Source: Orenia metallireducens (lineage in GTDB: Bacteria > Bacillota > Halanaerobiia > Halobacteroidales > Halobacteroidaceae). From it: a stretch of 64,000 nucleotides of DNA. The notes under the pieces were generated by a model. The model made no database searches, had not been told where the DNA came from, and was given only the letters and a program-made list of their open reading frames with translations. The stretch spans positions 1 to 64,000 of the forward strand of contig NZ_PVNB01000006.1 of assembly GCF_003001995.1 (NCBI RefSeq), given 5' to 3'. A program made the position numbers and the translations under genes. Positions 24,383 through 32,979 of this stretch are shown piece after piece (the stretch's first letter is position 1; each line of letters starts with the position of its first letter).

Positions 24383-25146
24383 CTATTATCCCTCCTTTGA
24401 TGTTCATGTTTTGGTATCAATGATTTATTATCTCCCTTGATCTGATTTAAGTAATTGACATAATCAAACTCCTTAGCCTGATGTACAAAGATACTCTTAT
24501 TTCCAAAACAGAAGATTTTATTTGCTTGATCACTGATCATATAAATATCATGGGAGATCATCACTATGGTAATTCCTAAATCTCTGTTCAACTTGGTCAA
24601 TAAGTTATAGAATTCATCTTGGGATTTAAGGTCTACCCCCACTAATGGTTCATCTAAAAAGATTATCTCTGGATTGGTAATTAAGGTTCTAGCAATAAAC
24701 ACCCGTTGCTGCTGTCCACCAGATAGTTCACCAATCTTTCGATACTTATAATCAGACATATCAACTAGCTTCAATACTTTATCTATTCTCTGCTCTAACC
24801 TTTTAGTCAGTATTTTAAACCATCCCATCTCTTGATATAATGCTGCTCCAACAATCTCCTTGACAGTAGCAGGAAAACTGGAATTAAAGTCTCTTACCTT
24901 CTGTGAAATATAGCCAACCTTGTCCCACTCTTTAAAAGTTTTAATGTTCTTATCCAATAACTTAACCTCTCCACTATTTGTCTTTAAATCACCTATTAAT
25001 AATTTTAAAAATGTACTCTTTCCAGAACCATTAGGACCAATAAAGGCGATAAAATCACCTTTATTGATAGTTATATTAATATTCTTTAATATATACTCAT
25101 CCTCATAGTTAAAGGATAAATTCTTTACTTTAATTATCTCTTTCAT
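24373..25146 (-). CDS. znuC: Zinc ABC transporter ATP-binding protein ZnuC
   Basis: 257 residues. Walker A GPNGSGKST, signature LSGGQQQR, Walker B IIFLDEPLVGVD and H-loop (MISHD). The C-terminal tail is His-containing (PKHEHQRRDN), as in some ZnuC proteins. It lies 1 bp from znuA and overlaps znuB. Confidence 0.92.
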   Translation of the reverse strand: MKEIIKVKNLSFNYEDEYILKNINITINKGDFIAFIGPNGSGKSTFLKLLIGDLKTNSGEVKLLDKNIKTFKEWDKVGYISQKVRDFNSSFPATVKEIVGAALYQEMGWFKILTKRLEQRIDKVLKLVDMSDYKYRKIGELSGGQQQRVFIARTLITNPEIIFLDEPLVGVDLKSQDEFYNLLTKLNRDLGITIVMISHDIYMISDQANKIFCFGNKSIFVHQAKEFDYVNYLNQIKGDNKSLIPKHEHQRRDNRCC

Positions 25147-25147
25147 C

Positions 25148-26113
25148 TTATTCCACCAAAGCCTTTCTTAAACTAGATAGGTTCTTTTTCATAATAGAGA
25201 TATAATCTTCACCCTGCTTCTGCTCTTGAACTGTTAAGCCTGCGATTGGATTGAGGGTTAATACCTCTAAGTTAGCCTCTTGAGCCAATACCTGTGCTGT
25301 TTTAGGACTGGCTAAAGTCTCCATAAAGATGTACTTTAGACCATGTTCCTTTGCCTCATCAGTTAACCTAGCTAAATCTTTTGAGCTAGGCTCCTGATGA
25401 GGAGAGATCCCGGCAATAGCTAGCTGTTCTAGCCCATATCTAGCTGCTAAATATCCAAAGGATGCATGGGATACCAAGATATAACTCTGCTTTTTATTGG
25501 CTAGAGTATCTTTATAATCTCGGTCAAGGCTCTCCATTTCATCAGCAAAATCAGCAAAATTATTATTATAAAATTCTTTATGACTAGAGTCTAATGCAAT
25601 AAACTCCTCTTTCATTACTCTAGCAATTTCAATCATATTAAGTGGATTTAACCAAATATGAGGGTCGTAGTCACCATGCTCATGTAAGTGCTCTGCTTCA
25701 TGACTATGCTCTGCTTCATGATCGTGCTCTTCAAATTTGATTAATTCAACACTCTCACTGACTTTAACAGTTTTAACACCAACAGCTTTAAGATTCTTGA
25801 CAATCTTATCCCCCCATGGCTCTAAGCCTACACCATTATAAAAGAAGATATCAGACTCTTCTAAATCCGCCAATTTACGAGGAGAAGGTTCATAGCTATG
25901 TACTTCAGCACCATTAGGTATTACAAGCTCAACCTCTAGCTGCTCTCCACCAATCTGATTAGCCACATAATAGAGAGGATAAAAGCTAGTATATACCTTT
26001 AATCTATCTTGAGTTACCTCATTACCAACCTCTTCTTGTTTTTTGCTACACCCAATAGCAGTAATCATCACAAAAATAACAGTAATTACAGTAAATAATA
26101 ATCCTTTTCTCAT
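25148..26113 (-). CDS. znuA: Zinc-binding lipoprotein ZnuA
   Basis: 321 residues. A lipobox lies at MITAIGC near residue 22, so it is a lipid-anchored substrate-binding protein of the cluster A-I metal family. It contains the His-rich loop (EEHDHEAEHSHEAEHLHEHG, about residues 132-151) typical of zinc-specific members, plus conserved HSYEPSPR, HIWLNP, HASFGYLAARYGL and ETLASP. First gene of the operon; its promoter is embraced by two Zur-type palindromes. Confidence 0.93.
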   Translation of the reverse strand: MRKGLLFTVITVIFVMITAIGCSKKQEEVGNEVTQDRLKVYTSFYPLYYVANQIGGEQLEVELVIPNGAEVHSYEPSPRKLADLEESDIFFYNGVGLEPWGDKIVKNLKAVGVKTVKVSESVELIKFEEHDHEAEHSHEAEHLHEHGDYDPHIWLNPLNMIEIARVMKEEFIALDSSHKEFYNNNFADFADEMESLDRDYKDTLANKKQSYILVSHASFGYLAARYGLEQLAIAGISPHQEPSSKDLARLTDEAKEHGLKYIFMETLASPKTAQVLAQEANLEVLTLNPIAGLTVQEQKQGEDYISIMKKNLSSLRKALVE

Positions 26114-26134
26114 TCTAACACCCCCGCTTGTTTT

Positions 26135-26149
26135 TGCAAATCATTTGCA
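26135..26149. promoter_or_regulatory. Zur operator 1
   Basis: TGCAAATCATTTGCA, a 7-1-7 palindrome, downstream of the znuA -10, where bound repressor would block transcription. Confidence 0.75.
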
Positions 26150-26161
26150 TTTGGTAAGTTA

Positions 26162-26190
26162 ATGATAACAGATATCAATAAAACTGTCAA
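26162..26190 (-). promoter_or_regulatory. znuA promoter
   Basis: On the minus strand TTGACA (26190-26185), 17-bp spacer, TATCAT (26167-26162). It lies between the two operator palindromes. Confidence 0.7.
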
Positions 26191-26206
26191 CCACTCCTTT
26201 TATTTT

Positions 26207-26223
26207 ATGCAAATCATTTGCAT
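26207..26223. promoter_or_regulatory. Zur operator 2
   Basis: ATGCAAATCATTTGCAT, the same 15-bp core as operator 1 with perfect extra flanking bases, 73 bp away (about seven helical turns) and upstream of the -35. Confidence 0.75.
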
Positions 26224-26393
26224 TAAATACCCATATTAATCTTACTTATTAGATTATTTTCATATAAATAGGAAGAGAATATCTCTATATTCTCTCATTA
26301 TCTTATAATAAAAAGAAAATTTCAGCTTAATTTGATTAGATGACTTTGATTATATTTCCCAGATTAGTAAATTTAATTCAGTAAAGCCAAAGA

Positions 26394-26418
26394 AAAGGAG
26401 CCTAATATTATAGGCTCC
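26394..26418 (-). terminator. Terminator of the flavodoxin/DUF3793 unit
   Basis: GGAGCCTA / TAGGCTCC with a 6-nt loop, followed on the minus strand by TTTTCTTTGG. Confidence 0.7.
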
Positions 26419-26492
26419 AGCTAACTGATAAAATTAGAAGTCATTTAATATATAACAACAGACTTTTAGCTCTTACAAACACCTAAATACCT

Positions 26493-27092
26493 TTAAATAA
26501 CTTCATAAAATTCTTTACTATCTTCAATATCATCTAATCGCTCTTTAACATAATTTCTAGCTTCTTCAAATCTCTTCTGCTGCAACTGGGAGACTCTCTT
26601 ATTCCCATAAAATCTCCATTCTCCACAATCACTTGTATCTAGATTCAAATAACCCATAAATCCTAATACATCCTTTAAAGGATAGCCAAAAAAGACTCCA
26701 ATCTCATGGGGAAATTCATTACTCTCCAACCTTCTTTTTAAATGTTTAAGATAGCTATCTAAACTATAGTTTTTAGGATAGCCAATCTCCCTTAAAAATT
26801 TTAGATTGTGCTTAGCTTTAAGATACCTATCCAAAGAGAAACGGTGATAAAATAAAACCTTTATCTTATTCTGTTTCTCAACCTCACCTATTTCTAAAAC
26901 ACCTAAATCCTGATGCTCTAAAAGGGATTTTTTGCAGTCCTGCCAATAAAGACAATCACCACATCTAGAAAGAATAACACTTCTTAATTCAGCAGGTTTG
27001 ACCCCCATAATAGTAGCCCCAATATTACTGAGTAATGACTTTAAATACTCTTTGTTACAGATATTATGATTAGATAGCATTTTGAACCTCAC
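26493..27092 (-). CDS. DUF3793 family protein
   Basis: 199 residues with the DUF3793 features: YLKSLLSNIGATIMGVKPAEL near the start, a small cysteine pair region (SRCGDCLYWQDC), KVLFYHRFSLDRYL, and EIGVFFGYPLKDVLGFMGY. Function is unknown; the family occurs in anaerobes, often next to a flavodoxin gene under iron control. It overlaps the flavodoxin gene by 23 bp, so the two are probably translated together. The start may be internal (M5). Confidence 0.8.
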   Translation of the reverse strand: MRFKMLSNHNICNKEYLKSLLSNIGATIMGVKPAELRSVILSRCGDCLYWQDCKKSLLEHQDLGVLEIGEVEKQNKIKVLFYHRFSLDRYLKAKHNLKFLREIGYPKNYSLDSYLKHLKRRLESNEFPHEIGVFFGYPLKDVLGFMGYLNLDTSDCGEWRFYGNKRVSQLQQKRFEEARNYVKERLDDIEDSKEFYEVI

Positions 27093-27543
27093 CTACTTTA
27101 GCTTCTTCTAAAAGTAATAATTTTTCTACCCAAGAGTTGATTAACTGATCATCTTTTTGACTAAAAGCATCTAATTTAAAACCTTCCACATCTATATTCA
27201 ATCCCATCTCTTTTAACTCACTCTCAAAGATATCTACCGTTTCACAAAAAGAGTGGCGATCTTTATTTAAAGGGCAGAAGGTAGCACCCCTTTTCTTAGA
27301 TAGATCAACTTTTCCTTCCGCTAAAGCATTATATAAATTTATAAAAGACTCTTGAGAGATCTTAAAGTTAGAGCTTGCTGAACCAAATATAATCAAATCA
27401 AACTCTTCAATCTCTTCAATATTTAATTTACTTATATCCTTCTCTACTACTTCATACTTGACCTTTAGACATTCTCCTATCTTTTGGGAAATATCTTTAG
27501 TCTCTACTACACTTCCATCATAGATAATAATTGCCTTCTCCAT
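27070..27543 (-). CDS. Flavodoxin-like electron carrier
   Basis: 157 residues. The N terminus (KAIIIYDGSVVETKDISQKI) is a flavodoxin first strand and FMN loop, though the loop lacks the usual T/S-x-T-G-x-T spacing. DLIIFGSASSNFKISQ corresponds to the second loop. It is followed and overlapped by DUF3793. Likely made under iron limitation to replace ferredoxin, given a Fur-like box at 27620. Confidence 0.72.
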   Translation of the reverse strand: MEKAIIIYDGSVVETKDISQKIGECLKVKYEVVEKDISKLNIEEIEEFDLIIFGSASSNFKISQESFINLYNALAEGKVDLSKKRGATFCPLNKDRHSFCETVDIFESELKEMGLNIDVEGFKLDAFSQKDDQLINSWVEKLLLLEEAKVGEVQNAI

Positions 27544-27619
27544 ACTAGCTCCTCCTTTCTAAATTCTAGTAAATAAATTTATTTAATAATTAATATAATC
27601 TTATATCAGATCATTATGT

Positions 27620-27638
27620 GAGAATGATTGTCATTTCT
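27620..27638. promoter_or_regulatory. Fur-like box upstream of the flavodoxin gene
   Basis: GAGAATGATTGTCATTTCT resembles the Fur consensus GATAATGATAATCATTATC (about 14-15 of 19 positions by eye). It lies 77 bp upstream of the flavodoxin start. Confidence 0.5.
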
Positions 27639-27784
27639 AATACTAATATATCATTATTCTATTATTTCTGTCAATATTTTTTGATTTTTTATAACCTTGT
27701 TGATTACTTTGAAATATGTAAATTATTAAAATCTCATAAATCTTTTTATATTGACATTTTATCCAAAGTATTGATAAAATTAAT

Positions 27785-27803
27785 AATAATGATTTTCAAT
27801 TTC
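27785..27803. promoter_or_regulatory. Second Fur-like box, upstream of the HD-GYP gene
   Basis: AATAATGATTTTCAATTTC shares ATAATGAT with the Fur consensus but is weaker on its right half. It lies about 22 bp upstream of the HD-GYP start. Confidence 0.35.
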
Positions 27804-27825
27804 GTATTCAGGGAGGATAAAGCTT

Positions 27826-28476
27826 ATGGAGAGCAGTTCGATTTCAAAGATTGATTTACATGAATTTGTAGAGAGCTTAATCAAAGGATTGGAATCTAAA
27901 GATTTATATACATCAGGACATTCTGAAAGGGTAGCCCATCTAGCTGAAAAGATAGCTACTAAGATGAAATTAAATACTAAAGAGATCTTTAAGATACATA
28001 TCGCAGGTCACCTTCACGATATAGGTAAGATCGGAATTAGAGACTCTGTCTTGAAGAAAAAAGGAAGATTAACAGATAATGAATATGAAGAGATTAAAAA
28101 GCATAGTATGATAGGTCATGATATTCTTAATAAGATTAGTAATTTTAAGGAGATTGCTCAAATAGTCAAATATCACCATGAACGCTATGATGGCAAGGGG
28201 TATCCAGAAGGGCTAAAGGGTGATGAGATACCTTTGGAGTCAAAGATTATTGGGGTTGTAGATGCTTTTGATGCAATGACCAGCCCTAGACACTATAGAA
28301 GACCTGTCACTATCCTAGAGGCTATTGAAGAGATTAATAAAAACTCTGGCAGCCAATTTGATCCTGAAATATCACAAATAATCAACAGAATCTATCATGA
28401 TAACTATGAATTCTTAGAAGAGATTGTTAAAAGTGCTTATAAGAATAATAATTATATAGAGCTAATATGTGAATAA
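27826..28476 (+). CDS. HD-GYP domain protein (probable cyclic-di-nucleotide phosphodiesterase)
   Basis: 216 residues, almost wholly HD-GYP: the HSERVAHLAEKIA helix, the metal pair HLHDIGKIGI, KHSMIGHDIL, the signature HHERYDGKGYPEGLKGDEIP, and VDAFDAMTSPRHYR. No receiver, PAS or GAF domain is fused, only a short N-terminal helix. Such proteins hydrolyse c-di-GMP or related nucleotides. The ribosome site GGGAGG is 9 nt upstream. Divergent from the flavodoxin gene. Confidence 0.87.
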   Translation: MESSSISKIDLHEFVESLIKGLESKDLYTSGHSERVAHLAEKIATKMKLNTKEIFKIHIAGHLHDIGKIGIRDSVLKKKGRLTDNEYEEIKKHSMIGHDILNKISNFKEIAQIVKYHHERYDGKGYPEGLKGDEIPLESKIIGVVDAFDAMTSPRHYRRPVTILEAIEEINKNSGSQFDPEISQIINRIYHDNYEFLEEIVKSAYKNNNYIELICE

Positions 28477-28512
28477 AAAAAGCAGAAAGGGGATATCCCC
28501 TTTCTGCTTTTT
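28477..28512. terminator. Bidirectional terminator between HD-GYP and HU genes
   Basis: 18-bp perfect arms without loop, centred on GGGGATATCCCC, with A- and T-runs outside. Confidence 0.85.
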
Positions 28513-28523
28513 ATTTTAAGCAA

Positions 28524-28832
28524 TTATTCATTTACAGTCTCTTTAAGAGCTTTTCCTGCTTTAAATGCTGGTACCATACGAGCTGGAATATGCATCTCTT
28601 CACCAGTTTGAGGATTACGTCCAGTTCTAGCACTTCTTTCACGTACTTCAAAACTACCAAAACCGATTAATTGAATTTTACCTCTTTCTGCTTCAGGCTT
28701 TTGCGCCTCAGCTTTTAAATTTTCAGCAATTACTTCTAGCAATCCATCTAATGCTGCTTTAGAATCCTTTTTAGTAATCCCTGCTTTCTCTGCTACTTGA
28801 TCCACTAAATCTGTTTTTGTAATATTTGCCAT
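28524..28832 (-). CDS. hup: HU-family DNA-binding protein with an enlarged loop
   Basis: 102 residues; usual HU is 90-92. Helical body ([20 protein letters not shown]), [17 protein letters not shown], the DNA-arm [13 protein letters not shown] and [12 protein letters not shown] are all canonical. The extra residues form a charged insertion ([13 protein letters not shown], about 40-52) before the first beta strand. It compacts DNA. AGGAGGT precedes the ATG. A sigma-H-like promoter is suggested upstream. Confidence 0.95.
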   Translation of the reverse strand: MANITKTDLVDQVAEKAGITKKDSKAALDGLLEVIAENLKAEAQKPEAERGKIQLIGFGSFEVRERSARTGRNPQTGEEMHIPARMVPAFKAGKALKETVNE

Positions 28833-28919
28833 AACAAATCTACCTCCTATAAAATATGAATTAAATATTTAAGCATTCATCTCTAAGCATTGGTCTTATG
28901 CTTATTATGCCACAAATAA

Positions 28920-28946
28920 ATTTCTTGATATCCTTTATTATTCCTT
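28920..28946 (-). promoter_or_regulatory. Candidate sigma-H-type promoter of HU
   Basis: AAGGAAT - 13 bp - AAGAAAT on the minus strand. The upstream flank and the AAGGAAT half match the candidate spoVS promoter at 39710-39736, also with a 13-bp spacer. Confidence 0.35.
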
Positions 28947-28974
28947 CTTTTTTAGAAAAAAAAACGTAATAAAA

Positions 28975-28999
28975 GAAAAAACCGGCCTAAATGACCGGA
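28975..28999 (-). terminator. spoIVA terminator
   Basis: On the minus strand CCGGTC-loop-GGCCGG (one G-U pair) followed by TTTTTTCTTTT. Confidence 0.65.
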
Positions 29000-29004
29000 T
29001 TAGT

Positions 29005-30483
29005 TTATAATATTATGCAAATTAATCCTCCACTTCCTTCATTTATTATCTTCTGTAGAGTGTCTTGTAACTTCTCTTGAGCATTGATTGGCATTCTGTA
29101 TAACTTCTGATTTATTCCATCTTTAACCAAATCATGGAGGGAGCGACCTAAGAAATCACTCTGCCAGATAGCATCTGGATTCTCTTCAAATTCAGTAGCA
29201 AAGAATTCAATCAGCTCTTCACACTGCTTTTCAGTTCCTACTACTGGTGATACCTCTGTATTGATATCAGCTCTAATCATATGAATAGATGGAGCACTGG
29301 CTCTTAACTTAACCCCAAAATGACCTCCTCGTTTAATCAATTCTGGTTCATCAAAGAGTAGATCCTCTATCTTAGGAGTAACTATTCCATATCCAGTCTC
29401 CTTCACCTTTGTTAAAGCATCAGAGATCTGGTCATACTCTTTTTTAACTACACTTAACTCTTTGATTAGATTGAATAAATTATGCTCTCCTTTAATCTCT
29501 AAGTCGGTCATCTCTTCTAGAACCTGATAGAATAGCTCATCCTTTAAATCAAAGTTAAGATTGGCTGTTCCACTACCTAAATCCATATCAGAGATATAAA
29601 CCCGCTGAGCATTCTCACTACCACCTAAACTATCTACTAAATTATTGATATCTCTCAAAGTATATATATCTTGGATAGATTCGTTGATAGAATTGTTGAC
29701 ATCTACACTCAACCAGTGGGTATCTTCTAACTCATCAATCCATAGTGGTAAATCAAGGTTAATCTCTTTTAATGGAAACTCATATAAGACCTCTTGTAAT
29801 AGATTACTTATATCTTCCCCCTTTAAATCACGACAGCTGATTGGAAGTACCCGTTTATTATACTTCTCTTCTAACTTCTGGGCCAACTCTTGGGTCTCAA
29901 CACTCCCAGGATTGGCTGAATTAAGAGCTATGATAAAAGGCTTACCTAACTCATTTAACTCTCTAATAACCCTCTCCTCAGCTTCTGTGTAGCTCTCTCT
30001 AGATAAATCAGTTATTGTTCCATCGGTAGTTATCACCAGACCGATAGTTGAATGGTCTTGAATTACCTTTTGTGTGCCAATTTCAGCAGCCTTTTGAAAA
30101 GGAATTGCCTCTTCAAACCAAGGTGTTGTTACCATTCTAGGCCCATCCTCTTCTTCATAACCTAAGGCACCATCAACACGGTAGCCAACACAATCAACTA
30201 AACGTATTTTAAAATCAACATTCTCATCTAAACTGATTTCAGTAGCACGATTAGGTACAAATTTGGGCTCTGTAGTCATAATCGTTCTACCTTCACCACT
30301 TTGGGGTAGTTCATCCCTTGTTCTCTCTCTGTCATACTCATCACTCATATTAGGCAGAACCAATAAGTCCATAAATTTCTTTATAAAAGTAGACTTTCCT
30401 GTTCTAACAGGCCCAACTACCCCTACATAAATATCACCATTGGTTCTAGTAGCGATATCCTGATAAATATCAAACCTTTCCAT
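29005..30483 (-). CDS. spoIVA: Stage IV sporulation protein A, coat basement ATPase
   Basis: 492 residues, full length. Walker A GPVRTGKST at 24-32, switch-like DCVGYRVDGALGYEEEDGPR, TTDGTITDLSRESY, and the C-terminal segment ending in GGLICIIL. SpoIVA polymerises by ATP hydrolysis on the forespore outer membrane and recruits the coat. Monocistronic. Start has a GGGAGG site. Expected to be under sigma-E; no promoter was assigned. Confidence 0.96.
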   Translation of the reverse strand: MERFDIYQDIATRTNGDIYVGVVGPVRTGKSTFIKKFMDLLVLPNMSDEYDRERTRDELPQSGEGRTIMTTEPKFVPNRATEISLDENVDFKIRLVDCVGYRVDGALGYEEEDGPRMVTTPWFEEAIPFQKAAEIGTQKVIQDHSTIGLVITTDGTITDLSRESYTEAEERVIRELNELGKPFIIALNSANPGSVETQELAQKLEEKYNKRVLPISCRDLKGEDISNLLQEVLYEFPLKEINLDLPLWIDELEDTHWLSVDVNNSINESIQDIYTLRDINNLVDSLGGSENAQRVYISDMDLGSGTANLNFDLKDELFYQVLEEMTDLEIKGEHNLFNLIKELSVVKKEYDQISDALTKVKETGYGIVTPKIEDLLFDEPELIKRGGHFGVKLRASAPSIHMIRADINTEVSPVVGTEKQCEELIEFFATEFEENPDAIWQSDFLGRSLHDLVKDGINQKLYRMPINAQEKLQDTLQKIINEGSGGLICIIL

Positions 30484-30865
30484 TCTTCTCCCTCCCTTTG
30501 TAATATATCGATAAAATTGATGTAATTAACCTATAAAGATCGCTTTACATGATATTACTATATTAATAGCAATATAATCAGATATTAGATCTTTAAAATA
30601 AATTAATCTATCTCAAAACCTCCTTTATCTCTAAAGCAAATATCACTATATATATATGACCTGTATCTAAGATTATTCCTTAGGAGAAGAAATAAGAAAA
30701 ACTGAATGTAACTTTAAATAAAATTCTAAATTTCATCTCAAACTAGGAATGTTACTAAATTAGGAGATTTTTTCGATCCTTCTTTTTTATATACATATTA
30801 CAAACAAGGAGAAGATATAATTATCTTCGTTAATTAATTTTTATTTTTAACTAGATTATTGCTTA

Positions 30866-30953
30866 ATGGGGATATTACGAGAGTTTAGTAATCAGTGACA
30901 AGTGACAGGTAACAAGTAAAAATCTCCTCTCGTTACTGTCGTAACATCTCTAT
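30866..30953. repeat. Full intergenic palindromic element, GTGACAAGT core
   Basis: Left end ATGGGGATATTACGAGAGTT, right end TACTGTCGTAACATCTCTAT. Core AGTGACAAGTGACAGGTAAC with AAAATCTCC at the centre. The right arm is shorter than the left, so part has been deleted. Confidence 0.7.
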
Positions 30954-31004
30954 ACTATATTAATCTAGCTATAATTTTTAATAATAAAGATAATCAAAAA
31001 CAAA

Positions 31005-31031
31005 AAGAGGCACGAAAACTTCGCGCCTCTT
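31005..31031 (-). terminator. gpsA terminator
   Basis: AAGAGGC-A-CGAA / TTCG-C-GCCTCTT stem, T-run on the minus-strand exit. Confidence 0.75.
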
Positions 31032-31111
31032 CACTCTTCACTGTTCTCTATTCCTACGATTCCCTTGGACTTTTTATAATGGAAAAATACCCAAACGAAT
31101 TTTTCCTTTCT

Positions 31112-32140
31112 CTACCATTTCTTCTCTGTAGCTACAGCTTCAATCTCATGGGTTGCCCCTCTAAGCATTAAATCATTAACAACCTGCTTAGGCTCTTTAC
31201 CTTCAAATAGGATTCGATAGACCTGCTCTACAATCGGCATATCCACTCCTAATTCTTCGGCTAAGGTATAGACAGCCTTGGCAGTTCTAACCCCTTCTAC
31301 AACCATCTCCATCTCAGCTAAGGCTTGATCTAAGCTCTTGCCTGACCCTATCTTAAAGCCTAATCTACGATTTCGACTGTGTTGACTGGCACAGGTTACA
31401 ATTAAATCTCCTAAACCAGTTAATCCAGCAAAGGTCATAGACTCAGCCCCCATTGCCACTCCTAGACGCTTCACCTCTGTAATACCACGAGTAATTAAAG
31501 CTGCTATAGCATTATCTCCAAAATCAAGCCCATCGGAGATACCAGCAGCGATAGCAATCGCATTTTTGACTGCTCCACCAAGTTCAACACCTACTATATC
31601 AGGATTTGTATAGACTCTAAACCAATCAGACATAAAGATATCTTGAACCTGCTGTGCCAACTCTTTATTCTGATTTGCCACTACCACAGTAGTTGGATGG
31701 CTTAAAACTACCTCTTCAGCATGGCTTGGTCCACTTAAAGCTACAATTCTATCATGAAACTTATCACTTAACTCATCTTTGATGACCTCAGACATTCTCA
31801 AATGGGTCTCTTCTTCTATACCCTTAGAAGCAGTAACAATGATTACATCATCATCTAATAGCCCCTTTAAGTTCTTAGCTACGATTCTAACTATATGTGA
31901 AGGTACGACAATAACTACTGCTTTAGAGCTAGTAACTGCTTCCTCTAAGTCAGTAGTAGCTTTAATACCTTTAGGAAGCTTAATACCTGGCAAAAATGAA
32001 TGCTTATGTTCTTGATTGATTTCGGTTACCCTCTTCTCTGAAACATCCTGTAACCAAACATCATATCCATTATTATCTAGAACAACTGCTAAGGCAGTTC
32101 CCCAACTACCTCCTCCAATTACTGCAATCTTATCACTCAT
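31112..32140 (-). CDS. gpsA: NAD(P)-dependent glycerol-3-phosphate dehydrogenase
   Basis: 342 residues. N-terminal nucleotide fold VIGGGSWGTALAVVL, the active-site Lys in ELGGAVKNAIAIAAGI, and C-terminal GLGDLIVTCASQHSRNRRLG. Reduces dihydroxyacetone phosphate to sn-glycerol 3-phosphate for phospholipid synthesis. It lies 57 bp downstream of plsY, the next enzyme of the pathway, and closes the der-plsY-gpsA run. Confidence 0.96.
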   Translation of the reverse strand: MSDKIAVIGGGSWGTALAVVLDNNGYDVWLQDVSEKRVTEINQEHKHSFLPGIKLPKGIKATTDLEEAVTSSKAVVIVVPSHIVRIVAKNLKGLLDDDVIIVTASKGIEEETHLRMSEVIKDELSDKFHDRIVALSGPSHAEEVVLSHPTTVVVANQNKELAQQVQDIFMSDWFRVYTNPDIVGVELGGAVKNAIAIAAGISDGLDFGDNAIAALITRGITEVKRLGVAMGAESMTFAGLTGLGDLIVTCASQHSRNRRLGFKIGSGKSLDQALAEMEMVVEGVRTAKAVYTLAEELGVDMPIVEQVYRILFEGKEPKQVVNDLMLRGATHEIEAVATEKKW

Positions 32141-32197
32141 ATCCTTCCTCCTATCAATGCCTTTTATAATATCACTATCTCTAATTTAAAATAGAAC

Positions 32198-32806
32198 TCA
32201 GTCATTTGCTCTTTTATTTAAGCTAACCTTATTCTCAGTTCCAGCCAATAATCTCTTAATATTAGATTGATGCCGATAAATTACAAAAATTGCAATCAAT
32301 ACTGCTAAGATTATAAAGATAGTCTCCTGACCAAATAAATACATCAGAATCGGTATTACTATAGCTGCTATTATTGAGGCCAAAGATACATATTGGGTGG
32401 TGAGTATTACTATCATCCATATAAAAAAGGCAAACAAAATAGTCTTAGGTGATAAACTGATTAAGACCCCCACAGAAGTTGCTACTCCCTTACCCCCTTT
32501 AAATTTTAAGAAGATTGGCCAATTGTGACCTGCAATAGATAATAGCCCAGCTATTAAAAGTAATAATGGTTGATCTGCAAAAAAGTGACGAGCCACAGCT
32601 ACAGCTATAAATCCTTTGCCTATATCCAGTAAAGCTACTGAGATCCCTAGTCCTAAGCCCAATATTCTAAAGGCATTAGTAGCCCCTACATTACCACTCC
32701 CATACTCACGGATATCTACCCCTTTAACTAACTTAACTACCAATAAAGCAAAAGGAATAGAACCTAACAAATAAGCAAAAAGCATTACTAAAACTTCTTT
32801 AATCAT
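32198..32806 (-). CDS. plsY: Glycerol-3-phosphate acyltransferase PlsY
   Basis: 202 residues, five membrane segments. Conserved motifs: GSIPFALL, GSGNVGATNAFR (glycerol phosphate site) and KFKGGKGVATSVGV. It transfers acyl groups from acyl phosphate to glycerol 3-phosphate at the membrane. The GGAGGAG site precedes the ATG. Confidence 0.95.
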   Translation of the reverse strand: MIKEVLVMLFAYLLGSIPFALLVVKLVKGVDIREYGSGNVGATNAFRILGLGLGISVALLDIGKGFIAVAVARHFFADQPLLLLIAGLLSIAGHNWPIFLKFKGGKGVATSVGVLISLSPKTILFAFFIWMIVILTTQYVSLASIIAAIVIPILMYLFGQETIFIILAVLIAIFVIYRHQSNIKRLLAGTENKVSLNKRAND

Positions 32807-32979
32807 TATATCTCCTCCGAATAAAGTGAGTTCTTAGCTTCAGAGAAAGTTTTTTATCTCCCCTGAAACTTAGTCCTAAAGGATGACCTAAGGGCCTTAG
32901 AACAAATCCAGAACCATAGTGCCTTTATCATCCACTTAATAGACGTGGGTGTTTTAGAGGCACTTAGGTATCGGATAAA

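Larger units (their letters stand above)
30484..31111. other. Intergenic region, 628 bp, no gene seen
   Basis: AT-rich. Holds the dispersed element at 30866-30953, the gpsA terminator at 31005-31031 and a GGAAAAATTCG..ATTTTTCC hairpin at 31081-31107. The 30484-30860 part has no recognised feature apart from probable spoIVA promoter sequence. Confidence 0.55.

Noticed and set aside
24150-24407. Minus-strand Cys/Tyr-rich frame
   Set aside because: Out-of-frame reading of znuB membrane segments.
27618-27854. 78-residue plus-strand frame before the HD-GYP gene
   Set aside because: Low-complexity Phe/Ile product across the regulatory region; overlaps the HD-GYP ribosome site in another frame.
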